Assembly: GCA_943789305.1 (NCBI GenBank)
Contig: CALSTP010000001.1
Location: 658,178-722,177 of the forward strand
Length of the DNA: 64,000 nt
Source: an uncultured Flavobacteriaceae bacterium
Lineage (GTDB): Bacteria; Bacteroidota; Bacteroidia; Flavobacteriales; Flavobacteriaceae
Reading direction: 5' to 3'
Made by a program: the position numbers and the translations under genes. The notes under the pieces were generated by a model. The model was given only the letters and a program-made list of their open reading frames with translations. It was not told the DNA's origin and made no database searches. Below are positions 10,030 through 19,422 of this stretch, piece by piece (the first letter of the stretch is position 1; each line of letters starts with the position of its first letter).

Positions 10030-11070
10030 ATGAAGAAAGTAGTAACTTTTGGAGAAATAATGCTGCGTCTCGCACCTCCGGGTTTTTTAAGGTTTTCACA
10101 AACCAACAGCTTTGATGTAGTTTATGGAGGAGGTGAGTCAAATGTGGCTGTATCTCTTGCCAATTATGGAATTCCAGTTGAGTTTGTTACTCGCCTACCC
10201 AAAAACGATATTGGTCAATGTGCTCTTATGGAAATGCGAAAACACGGTGTTGGAACTAAACATATTGTAGAAGGTGGAGATCGTTTAGGAATTTATTTTT
10301 TGGAAACAGGTGCAGTAAGCAGAGGCAGTAAAGTGGTTTACGATCGAGCGAATTCTGCAATGGCAGAAATCCAACCCGGGATGGTGGATTGGAAAGAAGT
10401 TTTTAAAGACGCCCAGTGGTTCCATTGGACTGGAATAACTCCAGCCATTTCTCAAAGTGCTGCTGATGCTTGCCTAGAAGCAGTTCGAGTAGCCAGTTCT
10501 ATGGGTGTCATCATTTCAACAGATCTGAATTACAGATTGAAGTTGTGGAACTACGGTGGTGATCGAGAAAAAATAATGACTGAATTGGCTTCTTTTTGTG
10601 ACATTGTTTTGGGGAATGAAGAGGATGCGGAAATGCATTTTGGTATTAAACCGAAGGGGTTGGATATTACCACCCAAGGAGAGCAGGTAAAAGCAGAAGC
10701 TTTTTTATCGGTATGTCAGCAAATGAAAACAAAATTTCCAAGAGCAAAAAAAATCATTACTACTTTAAGAGGATCAATTTCTGCTTCACATAATACATGG
10801 GCAGGTGTGCTTTATGATGGAAGCACTTTGTATCAAAGCAATGAATATCAAATTACGCATATTGTTGATCGAGTAGGGGGTGGAGATTCTTTTATGGGTG
10901 CTCTTATTTATGGATTGATTCATTACCCAAAAGACAATCAAAAAGCATTGGATTATGCAGTAGCCGCATCATGTTTAAAACATACGATTAATGGGGATGC
11001 CAATTTGGTAACCATCGAAGAAATCGAAAAACTAATGAGAGGAGATGCCTCTGGGCGTGTCGCAAGATAA
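10030..11070 (+). CDS. kdgK: sugar kinase, 2-keto-3-deoxygluconate kinase-like (PfkB family)
   Basis: GEIMLRLAPPGFLRFSQTNSFDVVYGGGESNVAVSLANYG; C-terminal DRVGGGDSFMGALIYG; adjacent KDPG aldolase. Confidence 0.85.
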   Translation: MKKVVTFGEIMLRLAPPGFLRFSQTNSFDVVYGGGESNVAVSLANYGIPVEFVTRLPKNDIGQCALMEMRKHGVGTKHIVEGGDRLGIYFLETGAVSRGSKVVYDRANSAMAEIQPGMVDWKEVFKDAQWFHWTGITPAISQSAADACLEAVRVASSMGVIISTDLNYRLKLWNYGGDREKIMTELASFCDIVLGNEEDAEMHFGIKPKGLDITTQGEQVKAEAFLSVCQQMKTKFPRAKKIITTLRGSISASHNTWAGVLYDGSTLYQSNEYQITHIVDRVGGGDSFMGALIYGLIHYPKDNQKALDYAVAASCLKHTINGDANLVTIEEIEKLMRGDASGRVAR

Positions 11071-11078
11071 CAGAAACT

Positions 11079-11744
11079 ATGGCACAATACACAAGACTTC
11101 AAGTTGTTCAACAAATGCAAGAATCTGGAATGGTTCCCTTGTTTTATCACCACGACATAAATGTTGCAAAAGCGGTATTGAAAGCCTGTTATGCAGGAGG
11201 AGCTCGTTTGATGGAATTTACCAGCCGAGGTGATTTTGCAATTGAAACCTTCAAGGAGCTGGTCAAGTATTCTATTGCTGAACTTCCAGGAATGATTTTG
11301 GGTGTTGGTTCTATAACTGATGCAGCAGCAGCCTCACAATACATGTTGTTTGGAGCCAACTTTGTAGTCACACCAGTTTTTAGAAAGGATATTGCAGTTG
11401 TTTGTAATCGTCGAAAAATTCTTTGGTCAGCCGGTTGTGGATCATTAACAGAAATTGCAACTGCTGAAGAAATGGGATGTGAAATAGTAAAATTATTTCC
11501 TGGGAGTGTTTATGGACCAGATTTTGTTAAGGCATTAAGGGGACCACAACCTTGGACTTCAATTATGCCAACAGGAGGGGTTTCAACTGAAGAATCCAAT
11601 TTAAGAGGATGGTTCGATGCAGGGGTAACCTGTGTAGGGATGGGTTCTCAATTGATAACCAAAGAGATTTTAGAAAACAGCTCTTTTCAAAAATTAAAAC
11701 AAAACGTCAAGGATACCTTGGCACTCATCAAAGAAATTCGATGA
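11079..11744 (+). CDS. eda: bifunctional KHG/KDPG aldolase
   Basis: ARLMEFTSRG, LGVGSITDAAAASQYMLFGANFVVTP, VKLFPGSVYGPDFVKALRGPQPWTSIMPTGGV. Confidence 0.88.
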   Translation: MAQYTRLQVVQQMQESGMVPLFYHHDINVAKAVLKACYAGGARLMEFTSRGDFAIETFKELVKYSIAELPGMILGVGSITDAAAASQYMLFGANFVVTPVFRKDIAVVCNRRKILWSAGCGSLTEIATAEEMGCEIVKLFPGSVYGPDFVKALRGPQPWTSIMPTGGVSTEESNLRGWFDAGVTCVGMGSQLITKEILENSSFQKLKQNVKDTLALIKEIR

Positions 11745-12427
11745 GTTTCATGAAAAAGATGCGCAACTATCTTCCTTTTATTCTGATCATCTTTACCTTT
11801 TGGCAAAGTAATGCACAAGAACAACAAAACAATGCATGGAAGGCTTTGTTTACTGACTACAGCCTTACCAACAGCAGGACCTTACGCCTAGAAACCCATA
11901 TACGTACACGTCAGTTTTTTGGAGAAAACGATCAGTATTTACTTCGCCCTTCAGTACGTTTTGAATTGGGAAATAACACCGCCTTTACTACAGGTTATAC
12001 TTTGATATCCAGCAACACCCCAAAATATCGCACAATAGAAAATAATCTCTGGCAGCAGTTTAGTTTTTCGCTACCGATTAATCGAACTAATTATTTTGGG
12101 TGGATTCGTTTAGAACAACGTTGGCAATCAAAAAACAAGGACAGTAATTATGGTGCAAGAATCCGTTTTCGCAGCGGATTTCAATTCCCTTTGGGTAAAA
12201 ATAAAAAAGCTTTATCACCTAAATTGGTGGTCTTTAATGAAGTTTTTCTTCTGATTAAAGACAATTTCCCTTATGAGTTCAACCAAAATTGGACCTTCAT
12301 TGGGTTTCAACAAAAAATATCAAAAAAAATGCGTCTTTTAACGGGTTTTCAACGCAATACTATTGCTAAAGGTGAGTCGTTTTTACACAAAAACATTTGG
12401 TCTTCCCTTCTTTTTTACAAACTCTAA
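11741..12427 (+). CDS. DUF2490-type outer membrane beta-barrel protein
   Basis: ATGA overlap with the upstream stop; signal peptide MRNYLPFILIIFTFWQSNAQ; barrel-like strands. The ORF track start (11609) is overextended. Confidence 0.65.
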   Translation: MSFMKKMRNYLPFILIIFTFWQSNAQEQQNNAWKALFTDYSLTNSRTLRLETHIRTRQFFGENDQYLLRPSVRFELGNNTAFTTGYTLISSNTPKYRTIENNLWQQFSFSLPINRTNYFGWIRLEQRWQSKNKDSNYGARIRFRSGFQFPLGKNKKALSPKLVVFNEVFLLIKDNFPYEFNQNWTFIGFQQKISKKMRLLTGFQRNTIAKGESFLHKNIWSSLLFYKL

Positions 12428-12557
12428 TTAAACTCAATTTCATTACAATTTTATTGCCACATCTGTGATTCAAAATTCATCTTGAGTAGATAAAATTCCA
12501 AGATTAATTTATCTTTCTTTTTCTATCAAAATGAATAGAAAATGTTTGATAATTTAT

Positions 12558-13808
12558 TTAGTCTACAGCTTTAAAAGCTGATTTGATATCTCCGATAAGA
12601 TCCTCGTGGTTTTCAACCCCGATCGAAAGCCGAATTAATCCACTTGAGATTCCAATTCGCTTTTTGATCTCATCAGCTACTCCAATGTGGGTCATCGAAG
12701 CTGGATGCTGAGCTAAACTTTCTGTACTTCCAAGACTAACAGCGAGTTTGATTAAGCGTAAATTATTGAGAAACTGAAAGGCTTCTTTTTCTCCTCCTTT
12801 GATTTCAAAGGCTATCATGGCTCCAGATGAACTGTATTGTTGTTGATGTATGGCGTGGCTTTTTGAACCGGGCTTTAGTGCTCCTAAATAATGTAGTTTA
12901 GCTACTGTGGGGTGATCTTGTAAAAAATCAGCAATATGTTTGGTGTTTTCTGCCTGTTGTTCCATCCGAACTTTTAGGGTTTCAAGGCTTCTAAGGAGAA
13001 GCCAGCAAGTGTGAGGACTTGCCATATTTCCCAAGAAAGTACGCAACACTTTTATTCGTTGCATAACCTCAGAATTTCCCAATACTGCTCCGGCGATTAA
13101 ATCACTATGTCCGCCAAGGTACTTAGTTGCCGAGTAAATAATTAAGTCAGCACCAAAAGAAAGGGGAGCAGACCATAAGGGACCCATATAGGTATTATCC
13201 ACTGCCAAATAAACGGGTCTTTTTGGGGTTTCGAAACGGGTAGCAATTGCCTTGCACATTTCGATATCAATTAATCCATTTGTGGGATTGGCGGGAGTTT
13301 CAATGTAAACAAGGGCTAATTTATCTGCCTTTCCTGAGGCTTGCACAAGGGAGGTAATTTCATCTTGGTTTTGGTCGGGCATAAAACCGATAGAATCCAC
13401 GCCTATTTTATCCAGAAAATGCGTGATGAAATGATCCGTTCCTCCATAGGTCGGTCTGCTGTATAAGAGCAAGTCTCCGGGTTTTAAAAATTCGAGTAAT
13501 ACGGTACTAATGGCAGACATTCCGCTTTCGAAAACTGCACAATCTTCGGTTTTGTCCCAAAGGCAAAGTCGGTTTTCTAAAATTTCCAGATTGGGGTTGT
13601 TGATTCTACTGTAGATAAGACCAAGTTCTTCATCTTGATCCTTATCGCGAAGACCATAGGCAAGCTCAAAAAATGCTTTTCCTTCTTCAGCTGTTTTAAA
13701 TACAAAGGTTGAGGTTTGAAAAATCGGAGGTTTTACTGCTCCCTCAGATAATTCAGGTTTGTAGCCATAGGTCATCATATGACTTTCTGGATGAGAAAAG
13801 TGTTTCAT
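12558..13808 (-). CDS. cystathionine gamma-synthase family PLP-dependent enzyme
   Basis: Cys/Met metabolism PLP-family motifs: FESGMSAIST, RPTYGGTDHF, YIETPANPTNG, IIYSATKYLGGHSDLIAGAV. Confidence 0.88.
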   Translation of the reverse strand: MKHFSHPESHMMTYGYKPELSEGAVKPPIFQTSTFVFKTAEEGKAFFELAYGLRDKDQDEELGLIYSRINNPNLEILENRLCLWDKTEDCAVFESGMSAISTVLLEFLKPGDLLLYSRPTYGGTDHFITHFLDKIGVDSIGFMPDQNQDEITSLVQASGKADKLALVYIETPANPTNGLIDIEMCKAIATRFETPKRPVYLAVDNTYMGPLWSAPLSFGADLIIYSATKYLGGHSDLIAGAVLGNSEVMQRIKVLRTFLGNMASPHTCWLLLRSLETLKVRMEQQAENTKHIADFLQDHPTVAKLHYLGALKPGSKSHAIHQQQYSSSGAMIAFEIKGGEKEAFQFLNNLRLIKLAVSLGSTESLAQHPASMTHIGVADEIKKRIGISSGLIRLSIGVENHEDLIGDIKSAFKAVD

Positions 13809-13900
13809 AATCAATATTTTCAAGATTCATGGTAAAATTACTTAACTTAGAAACCAATTGCATTAAATTGATTATGTTTAGTAAATATTCCTAAAATATC

Positions 13901-14428
13901 ATGAAAAAAAGTAAAATTAATCTTAAAAAGCCAAATAAAACCCACCAAAAGGGAAACTTTCCTCCCCTAAAATTAGATGCTACGGACAAATACCTTTTGG
14001 AATTGCTTCAAAATGATTCTACAACGAATGTTAATGATTTGGCTGAGGAAGTTAACCTCTCTAAAACACCTGTTTATGAACGGATAAAACGCTATTTAAA
14101 AGAGGGAATCATAAAAAAATATGTCGCCATCTTGGATACAAATAAAATGGAACCCTCTATGTTTGTTTTCTGTTCGGTTTCTTTGGATAACCAAAAACTT
14201 GTGGCCATTGAACAATTCAAAACTGCCATTGAAGATATTCCGGAGGTCATCGAGTGTTACCTTATGGGAGGCGTAAATGATTTTCTACTCAAGGTTGTAG
14301 TCAAAGATCTTAAAGCCTATCATGTTTTTTCTTCCGGTAAATTAGCAGCCTTACCGAATGTATCCCAAATAAAAAGCACCTTTATTTTAGAGGAAGTTAA
14401 GCGATCAACTGTTATTCCTCTGATTTGA
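13901..14428 (+). CDS. Lrp/AsnC family transcriptional regulator
   Basis: LDATDKYLLELLQNDSTTNVNDLAEEVNLSKTPVYERIKRYLKEGIIKKYVAILD; divergent to the PLP enzyme. Confidence 0.9.
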   Translation: MKKSKINLKKPNKTHQKGNFPPLKLDATDKYLLELLQNDSTTNVNDLAEEVNLSKTPVYERIKRYLKEGIIKKYVAILDTNKMEPSMFVFCSVSLDNQKLVAIEQFKTAIEDIPEVIECYLMGGVNDFLLKVVVKDLKAYHVFSSGKLAALPNVSQIKSTFILEEVKRSTVIPLI

Positions 14429-14679
14429 ATACTTATCTAATTTAAGGCCAAAGCAAATGATTCTATCCATGTACTTTCAGAGATAATTATTATAAAAGCT
14501 TAGAAAATATTGTTTTATTTTATTTCTTTTTTGAAATCTCTATTTTAGATCTTTATGAATTTAATGTTCAATTGCCCCCTTTGAAAAAGAGCTTAAAAAC
14601 AACAGTTTAAAGCCACTTTTTAGTTGAGGTTGAAAGCTATATTGTATATTGTAAATTATTTATAGTATATTCATTAAGT

Positions 14680-15147
14680 ATGAAAAAAGAGGAAAAAAAC
14701 AATAAAATCGTATACGAAAATTTAGCACCTTGTTGTGCTTGTAAAGTTTCATTAGACTATCTGGGTGATAAATGGATTTTAATTATAATCCGAGATTTAT
14801 TTAGGAAACGATATACGTTTACTCATTTTTTTAATGAATCTAGCGAGGGTATAGCAACGAATATTCTTGCAAATCGCTTAAAAAAACTCTGTGAGATTGG
14901 AGTAATTGACTATAAATACCTCGATAATAATAAAAAAAACAAGAATTATTATTTAACCGATAGGGGAATTGAATTGTATGACATTATTTTTGCACTACAA
15001 TTATGGACAATAAAAAATGTAGATTTTACTTATTCTGAGAATACATCTGCATGGAAATCAAAAATTGAAAATCAAAAGCATTCAACGGTTAAGTCCAACT
15101 TCAAAGCAGAATATAAATTTTTTCGAAAAGAAATGTTTGGCTTTTGA
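14680..15147 (+). CDS. HxlR family helix-turn-helix transcriptional regulator
   Basis: CCACKVSLDYLGDKWILIIIRDLF...ILANRLKKLCEIGVIDY winged-helix pattern. Confidence 0.85.
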   Translation: MKKEEKNNKIVYENLAPCCACKVSLDYLGDKWILIIIRDLFRKRYTFTHFFNESSEGIATNILANRLKKLCEIGVIDYKYLDNNKKNKNYYLTDRGIELYDIIFALQLWTIKNVDFTYSENTSAWKSKIENQKHSTVKSNFKAEYKFFRKEMFGF

Positions 15148-15307
15148 CTTTGACCACTTTAAAGTTTTTTTAATTTCAATTTGTATTATTGAATAAAAAA
15201 TTTGCAAAAGTGGTTAATTAAGGCATAGTAAAATCGCTCGGATCAGTCACATCTTTTAAGGCTAAAAAAGACCGAACAACCCAGCACACAACCCAGCAAA
15301 AAAACAA

Positions 15308-15336
15308 AACCCCGAAAACATTGAGCTCTCGGGGTT
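15308..15336 (-). terminator. Rho-independent terminator of tmRNA
   Basis: Stem AACCCCGA...TCGGGGTT with a T-rich tract on the minus strand side (forward aaaaaaacaaaa). Confidence 0.75.
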
Positions 15337-15342
15337 AAATAG

Positions 15343-15736
15343 TGGAGTCGGAGGGAATCGAACCCTCGTCCATACAAGCAACAGAAGAGCTTTCTACATG
15401 TTTAGTTTTCAATTAATTTTCGAAAACACACTGACTGAAAACAGCCCATGCATTCCTTAGTTCTTTTATTGAAAAATTTGACCAGAACCTTCAAATTTCG
15501 ATGTTGACCTTTATGGTGCCTCTGATTTGAACGCCGTCAACAAGGGCTTTCAAGAGACATCCGGCTTCCTAACCTGGTTAGGACTTGGCAGTGACTTACT
15601 GTAATTCAGTCGCTTATGCAGCTAGAGCGTAGTTGTCTTCGCCTATTAAAGGTTGAATCTAAGTTTTACGAGCTTTGATTCCTTGCTCGACATGCTTACT
15701 GTTCGATTGATCTCGCTGTCAAAACCAGTCGACCCC
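15343..15736 (-). ncRNA. ssrA: tmRNA; proteolysis tag GEDNYALAA (tag codons at 15614-15643)
   Basis: Minus strand begins GGGGTCGACTGGTTTTGACAG and ends GGACGAGGGTTCGATTCCCTCCGACTCCA; internal GGC GAA GAC AAC TAC GCT CTA GCT GCA TAA. Confidence 0.95.
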
Positions 15737-15790
15737 ATTATTTCAAAGAAATTCCTAGTAAATACTAAAGTGCAAAAATAACGCTTTTAT

Positions 15791-16609
15791 TTAAAATTGA
15801 TTGATTGTTTTTCGAATCTCTGTTAAGCGACTCAACATTCCTTCCAATAAACCTAAAGAAAGCATATTAGCGCCATCGCTTTTTGCTTTTGAAGGGTTTG
15901 GATGGGTCTCGATAAACAAACCATCTACATGGTTTACAATACCTGCACGGGCAATTGTTTCAATCAATTCTGGTCTTCCTCCTGTAACTCCTGATGCTTG
16001 ATTGGGCTGTTGTAGTGAATGGGTAACATCCAAAACGGTAGGAGCAATAGAACGCATAGCAGGAGTTCCTCTAAAGTCTACAATAAGATCTGTATATCCA
16101 AACTGGGTACCTCTATCGGTTATCCAAGCCGAATCATTGCCGCTGTCTTTTACTTTTTGAACGGCAAATTGCATGCTTTCGGGACTCATAAACTGTCCTT
16201 TTTTGAGGTTAACAACTTTTCCTGTTTTTGCAGCAGCAACAACTAAGTCGGTTTGTCTTACTAGAAATGCAGGAATTTGTAAAACATCAACATGAGATGC
16301 AGCTTTTGAAGCATCTGCAACTTCATGAATATCAGTGACTGTTGGAATGTCGAATTTTTGACCAATTTTTTGAAGAATTTCAAGAGCAGCATCGTCGCCA
16401 ATCCCTGTGAAACTATCAATTCGACTTCTGTTTGCCTTTTTAAAGCTGCCTTTAAAAACAAATGGAATGTTCAATTTGTCTGTAATTGTGAGAACTTTTT
16501 CGGCAATTTCAAAGGCCATTGCCTCGCCTTCAATGGCACAAGGTCCTGCTAATAAGAAGAATTGATCACTGTTGGGGTGATTGATATTAGGGAGTTTTGA
16601 AAAGTCCAT
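15791..16609 (-). CDS. kdsA: 3-deoxy-8-phosphooctulonate synthase
   Basis: LLAGPCAIEGE, FKGSFKKANRSRIDSFTGIG, VTDIHE, DFRGTPAMRSIAPTVLDVTHSLQQP. Confidence 0.93.
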   Translation of the reverse strand: MDFSKLPNINHPNSDQFFLLAGPCAIEGEAMAFEIAEKVLTITDKLNIPFVFKGSFKKANRSRIDSFTGIGDDAALEILQKIGQKFDIPTVTDIHEVADASKAASHVDVLQIPAFLVRQTDLVVAAAKTGKVVNLKKGQFMSPESMQFAVQKVKDSGNDSAWITDRGTQFGYTDLIVDFRGTPAMRSIAPTVLDVTHSLQQPNQASGVTGGRPELIETIARAGIVNHVDGLFIETHPNPSKAKSDGANMLSLGLLEGMLSRLTEIRKTINQF

Positions 16610-16730
16610 AAAAAGTTTTTTTCAAAAGTATAATTTTTAGTCGACATCCCCTTGCATTCAAAACATTAAACTTTTAGCTAAAAGCTAAATATATAAGGTT
16701 ATATTTGCGCGATTAAATAAATAAACATCT

Positions 16731-18530
16731 ATGTCCAAAATTAAAAACATTGCAATTATTGCTCATGTTGACCACGGTAAAACAACCTTGGTAGACAAGA
16801 TTATGCATCATTGTGAGCTTTTCAGAACGAATCAAAAAACAGGGGATTTAATTCTGGACAATAATGATTTAGAGCGAGAACGAGGAATAACGATTCTTTC
16901 TAAAAATATTTCGGTAACCTATAAAGACACTAAAATTAACATCATCGACACTCCAGGTCACGCCGATTTTGGAGGAGAAGTTGAACGTGTTCTAAATATG
17001 GCAGATGGAGTTTTACTTTTGGTAGATGCTTTTGAAGGTCCAATGCCGCAAACACGCTTTGTCCTGCAAAAGGCTATTGATTTAAAGTTAAAACCTATCG
17101 TTGTTGTTAACAAAGTAGATAAAGAAAACTGTACCCCTGAAGAAGTTCATGAATCTGTTTTTGATCTCATGTTTGAATTGGGAGCAGAAGAATGGCAGTT
17201 AGACTTCCCAACTGTCTATGGTTCTGCAAAGAACAACTGGATGAGTGAAGATTGGAATAAACAGACAGAAAATGTTGAACCTCTTTTGGACATGGTATTG
17301 GAACATGTTCCAAGCCCAAAGGTCGAAGAAGGAACACCTCAGATGTTGATTACTTCTTTGGATTTTTCTTCTTACACTGGAAGAATAGCAATTGGACGTT
17401 TACAAAGAGGGACTCTGAAATCCAATATGCAGGTTAGCCTTGTCAATAGAGAAGGTGGTGTTTCCAAAGCTAGAATTAAGGAATTGAATTTATTTGACGG
17501 TTTAGGAAGAAAAATAGTAGACGAAGTACAAGCCGGGGATATTTGTGCAATTGTAGGTTTAGAAGATTTTGAAATTGGAGATACCGTTGCCGATGCTCAA
17601 GAACCTGAGGCCCTTCCAACCATTGCTATTGACGAGCCAACAATGAGTATGCTTTTTACAATCAACGACTCACCTTTCTTTGGGAAGGATGGTAAATTTG
17701 TAACCTCAAGACACATTAAGGATCGTTTGGAAAAAGAATTGGAACGAAATTTAGCCATGCGTTTAGAGGAAACTAATTCTGCAGACAAATTCATTGTTTT
17801 TGGTCGAGGAGTACTACACTTATCTGTTTTAATTGAAACAATGAGAAGAGAGGGATATGAACTTCAAATTGGCCAACCACAAGTAATAATCAAGGAAATT
17901 GATGGAGTAAAGCACGAGCCAATAGAAGAACTGACTATTGACTTACCCGAACATGTTTCGGGAAAAGCAATTGAAATGGTAACTCTACGAAAAGGCGAGA
18001 TGTTGAGTATGCAACCCAAAGGAGAAAGAATGGTTTGTGAATTTTTGATGCCCTCTAGAGGTATTATTGGTTTGAGAAACCAATTGCTTACGGCTACTGC
18101 TGGAGAGGCAATAATGAACCACAGGTTTAAAGAATTCCAACCCTTCCGTGGTGAAATTCCGGGGCGAAATAGTGGTTCACTTATCTCTATGGAAAAAGGG
18201 AATGCAATTCCGTATTCACTTGATAAACTTCAGGAGCGTGGAAAATTCTTTGTAGCCCCTAATGAAGACATTTACACCGGTCAAGTAATTGGAGAAAACT
18301 CAAGAGCGGATGATATGGTAGTTAACGTAACTAAAACCAAAAAACTATCCAATGTACGTTCTGCTGGAAACGACGATAAAGTTCGTTTGGCTCCTCCAAT
18401 CAAATTTTCGTTAGAAGAAGCTTTAGAATACATTCAAGCAGATGAGTATGTAGAAGTAACTCCAAAGCACTTGCGTTTACGTAAAGTATATCTAGATGAA
18501 AATGAACGAAAACGCATGTCTGGGAAATAG
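16731..18530 (+). CDS. typA: translational GTPase TypA/BipA
   Basis: [44 protein letters not shown]-terminal [25 protein letters not shown]. Confidence 0.95.
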   Translation: MSKIKNIAIIAHVDHGKTTLVDKIMHHCELFRTNQKTGDLILDNNDLERERGITILSKNISVTYKDTKINIIDTPGHADFGGEVERVLNMADGVLLLVDAFEGPMPQTRFVLQKAIDLKLKPIVVVNKVDKENCTPEEVHESVFDLMFELGAEEWQLDFPTVYGSAKNNWMSEDWNKQTENVEPLLDMVLEHVPSPKVEEGTPQMLITSLDFSSYTGRIAIGRLQRGTLKSNMQVSLVNREGGVSKARIKELNLFDGLGRKIVDEVQAGDICAIVGLEDFEIGDTVADAQEPEALPTIAIDEPTMSMLFTINDSPFFGKDGKFVTSRHIKDRLEKELERNLAMRLEETNSADKFIVFGRGVLHLSVLIETMRREGYELQIGQPQVIIKEIDGVKHEPIEELTIDLPEHVSGKAIEMVTLRKGEMLSMQPKGERMVCEFLMPSRGIIGLRNQLLTATAGEAIMNHRFKEFQPFRGEIPGRNSGSLISMEKGNAIPYSLDKLQERGKFFVAPNEDIYTGQVIGENSRADDMVVNVTKTKKLSNVRSAGNDDKVRLAPPIKFSLEEALEYIQADEYVEVTPKHLRLRKVYLDENERKRMSGK

Positions 18531-18560
18531 AATTTTCTTTACGATATTATCTTATAAAGC

Positions 18561-19259
18561 CTAATGATCCTCATTGGGTTTCTTTTTTTGTACTACCTCA
18601 TAAATTTTCCCATCATCACAACGAAAGATTTTCCCCGGAAATTTAACAATCATATTATAGTCGTGTGTAGCCATTATAATGGTCATGCCTTTTTGGTGTA
18701 GGCCTCTAAAGACTTCCATGATTTCGAGACTCGTTTGTGGGTCAAGATTTCCAGTAGGTTCATCTGCAATTATAAGCTCGGGAGAGTTGAGTAAAGCTCG
18801 GGCAATAGCAACTCTTTGTTGTTCACCACCTGACAATTCAAAAGCGTATTTGTAGGAAATCCCATCAACCCCTAATGATGAAAGCACTTCTTCTATTCGA
18901 TTTTTTATTTCGGTTTTATTTTTCCATCCAGTAGCCTTTAGTACAAAGCTCAGATTTTCAAAAATAGATCGATCATTTAGTAGTTTGAAATCTTGAAAAA
19001 CTACTCCTAGTTTTCGCCTCAAAAAAGGAATTTGTTTTTGTTTAATTTTACCAAGATCAAAATCTAAAACTTGAGCTGTTCCCCTTTTTAAAGGAAGATC
19101 AGCATAAAGAGTCTTGATTAAGCTGCTTTTTCCAGTTCCAGTTTTACCAATTAAAAAAATAAACTCACCAGGTTCAACCTCAAAGTTTACATCACTCAAG
19201 ATGGTTTGCTTGTTTTGATTGATGGTAACATTTTTAAATTGAACTAATGGCAGCTTCAT
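18561..19259 (-). CDS. ftsE: cell-division-type ABC transporter ATP-binding protein (FtsE-like)
   Basis: Walker A IGKTGTGKSSLIK, LSGGEQQRVAIARALLNSPELIIADEPTGNLDP. Confidence 0.8.
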   Translation of the reverse strand: MKLPLVQFKNVTINQNKQTILSDVNFEVEPGEFIFLIGKTGTGKSSLIKTLYADLPLKRGTAQVLDFDLGKIKQKQIPFLRRKLGVVFQDFKLLNDRSIFENLSFVLKATGWKNKTEIKNRIEEVLSSLGVDGISYKYAFELSGGEQQRVAIARALLNSPELIIADEPTGNLDPQTSLEIMEVFRGLHQKGMTIIMATHDYNMIVKFPGKIFRCDDGKIYEVVQKKKPNEDH

Positions 19260-19422
19260 AGGAGTTTGTGATTGGTCAATTTTTATTGAGTTGTAAAATT
19301 ATTTATTTTAAGTCTTGTAAAAATAGGAACAAAAAGTTTTAATAGAAATTTTTTTCATAATTTATACGTTTAAAAAGGTTCTGGCGTTTAAAAATAGAGA
19401 ACTTAAGTTAACTTTGTCCCTG

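Noticed and set aside
11609-11740. N-terminal extension of the DUF2490-like ORF
   Set aside because: Lies inside eda; the signal peptide begins at the ATGA overlap (11741).
14640-14680. AT-rich TATATTGTATATTGTAAATTATTTATAGTATAT before the HxlR gene as an operator
   Set aside because: Suggestive imperfect repeats, but base composition alone could produce them and no target gene is divergent.
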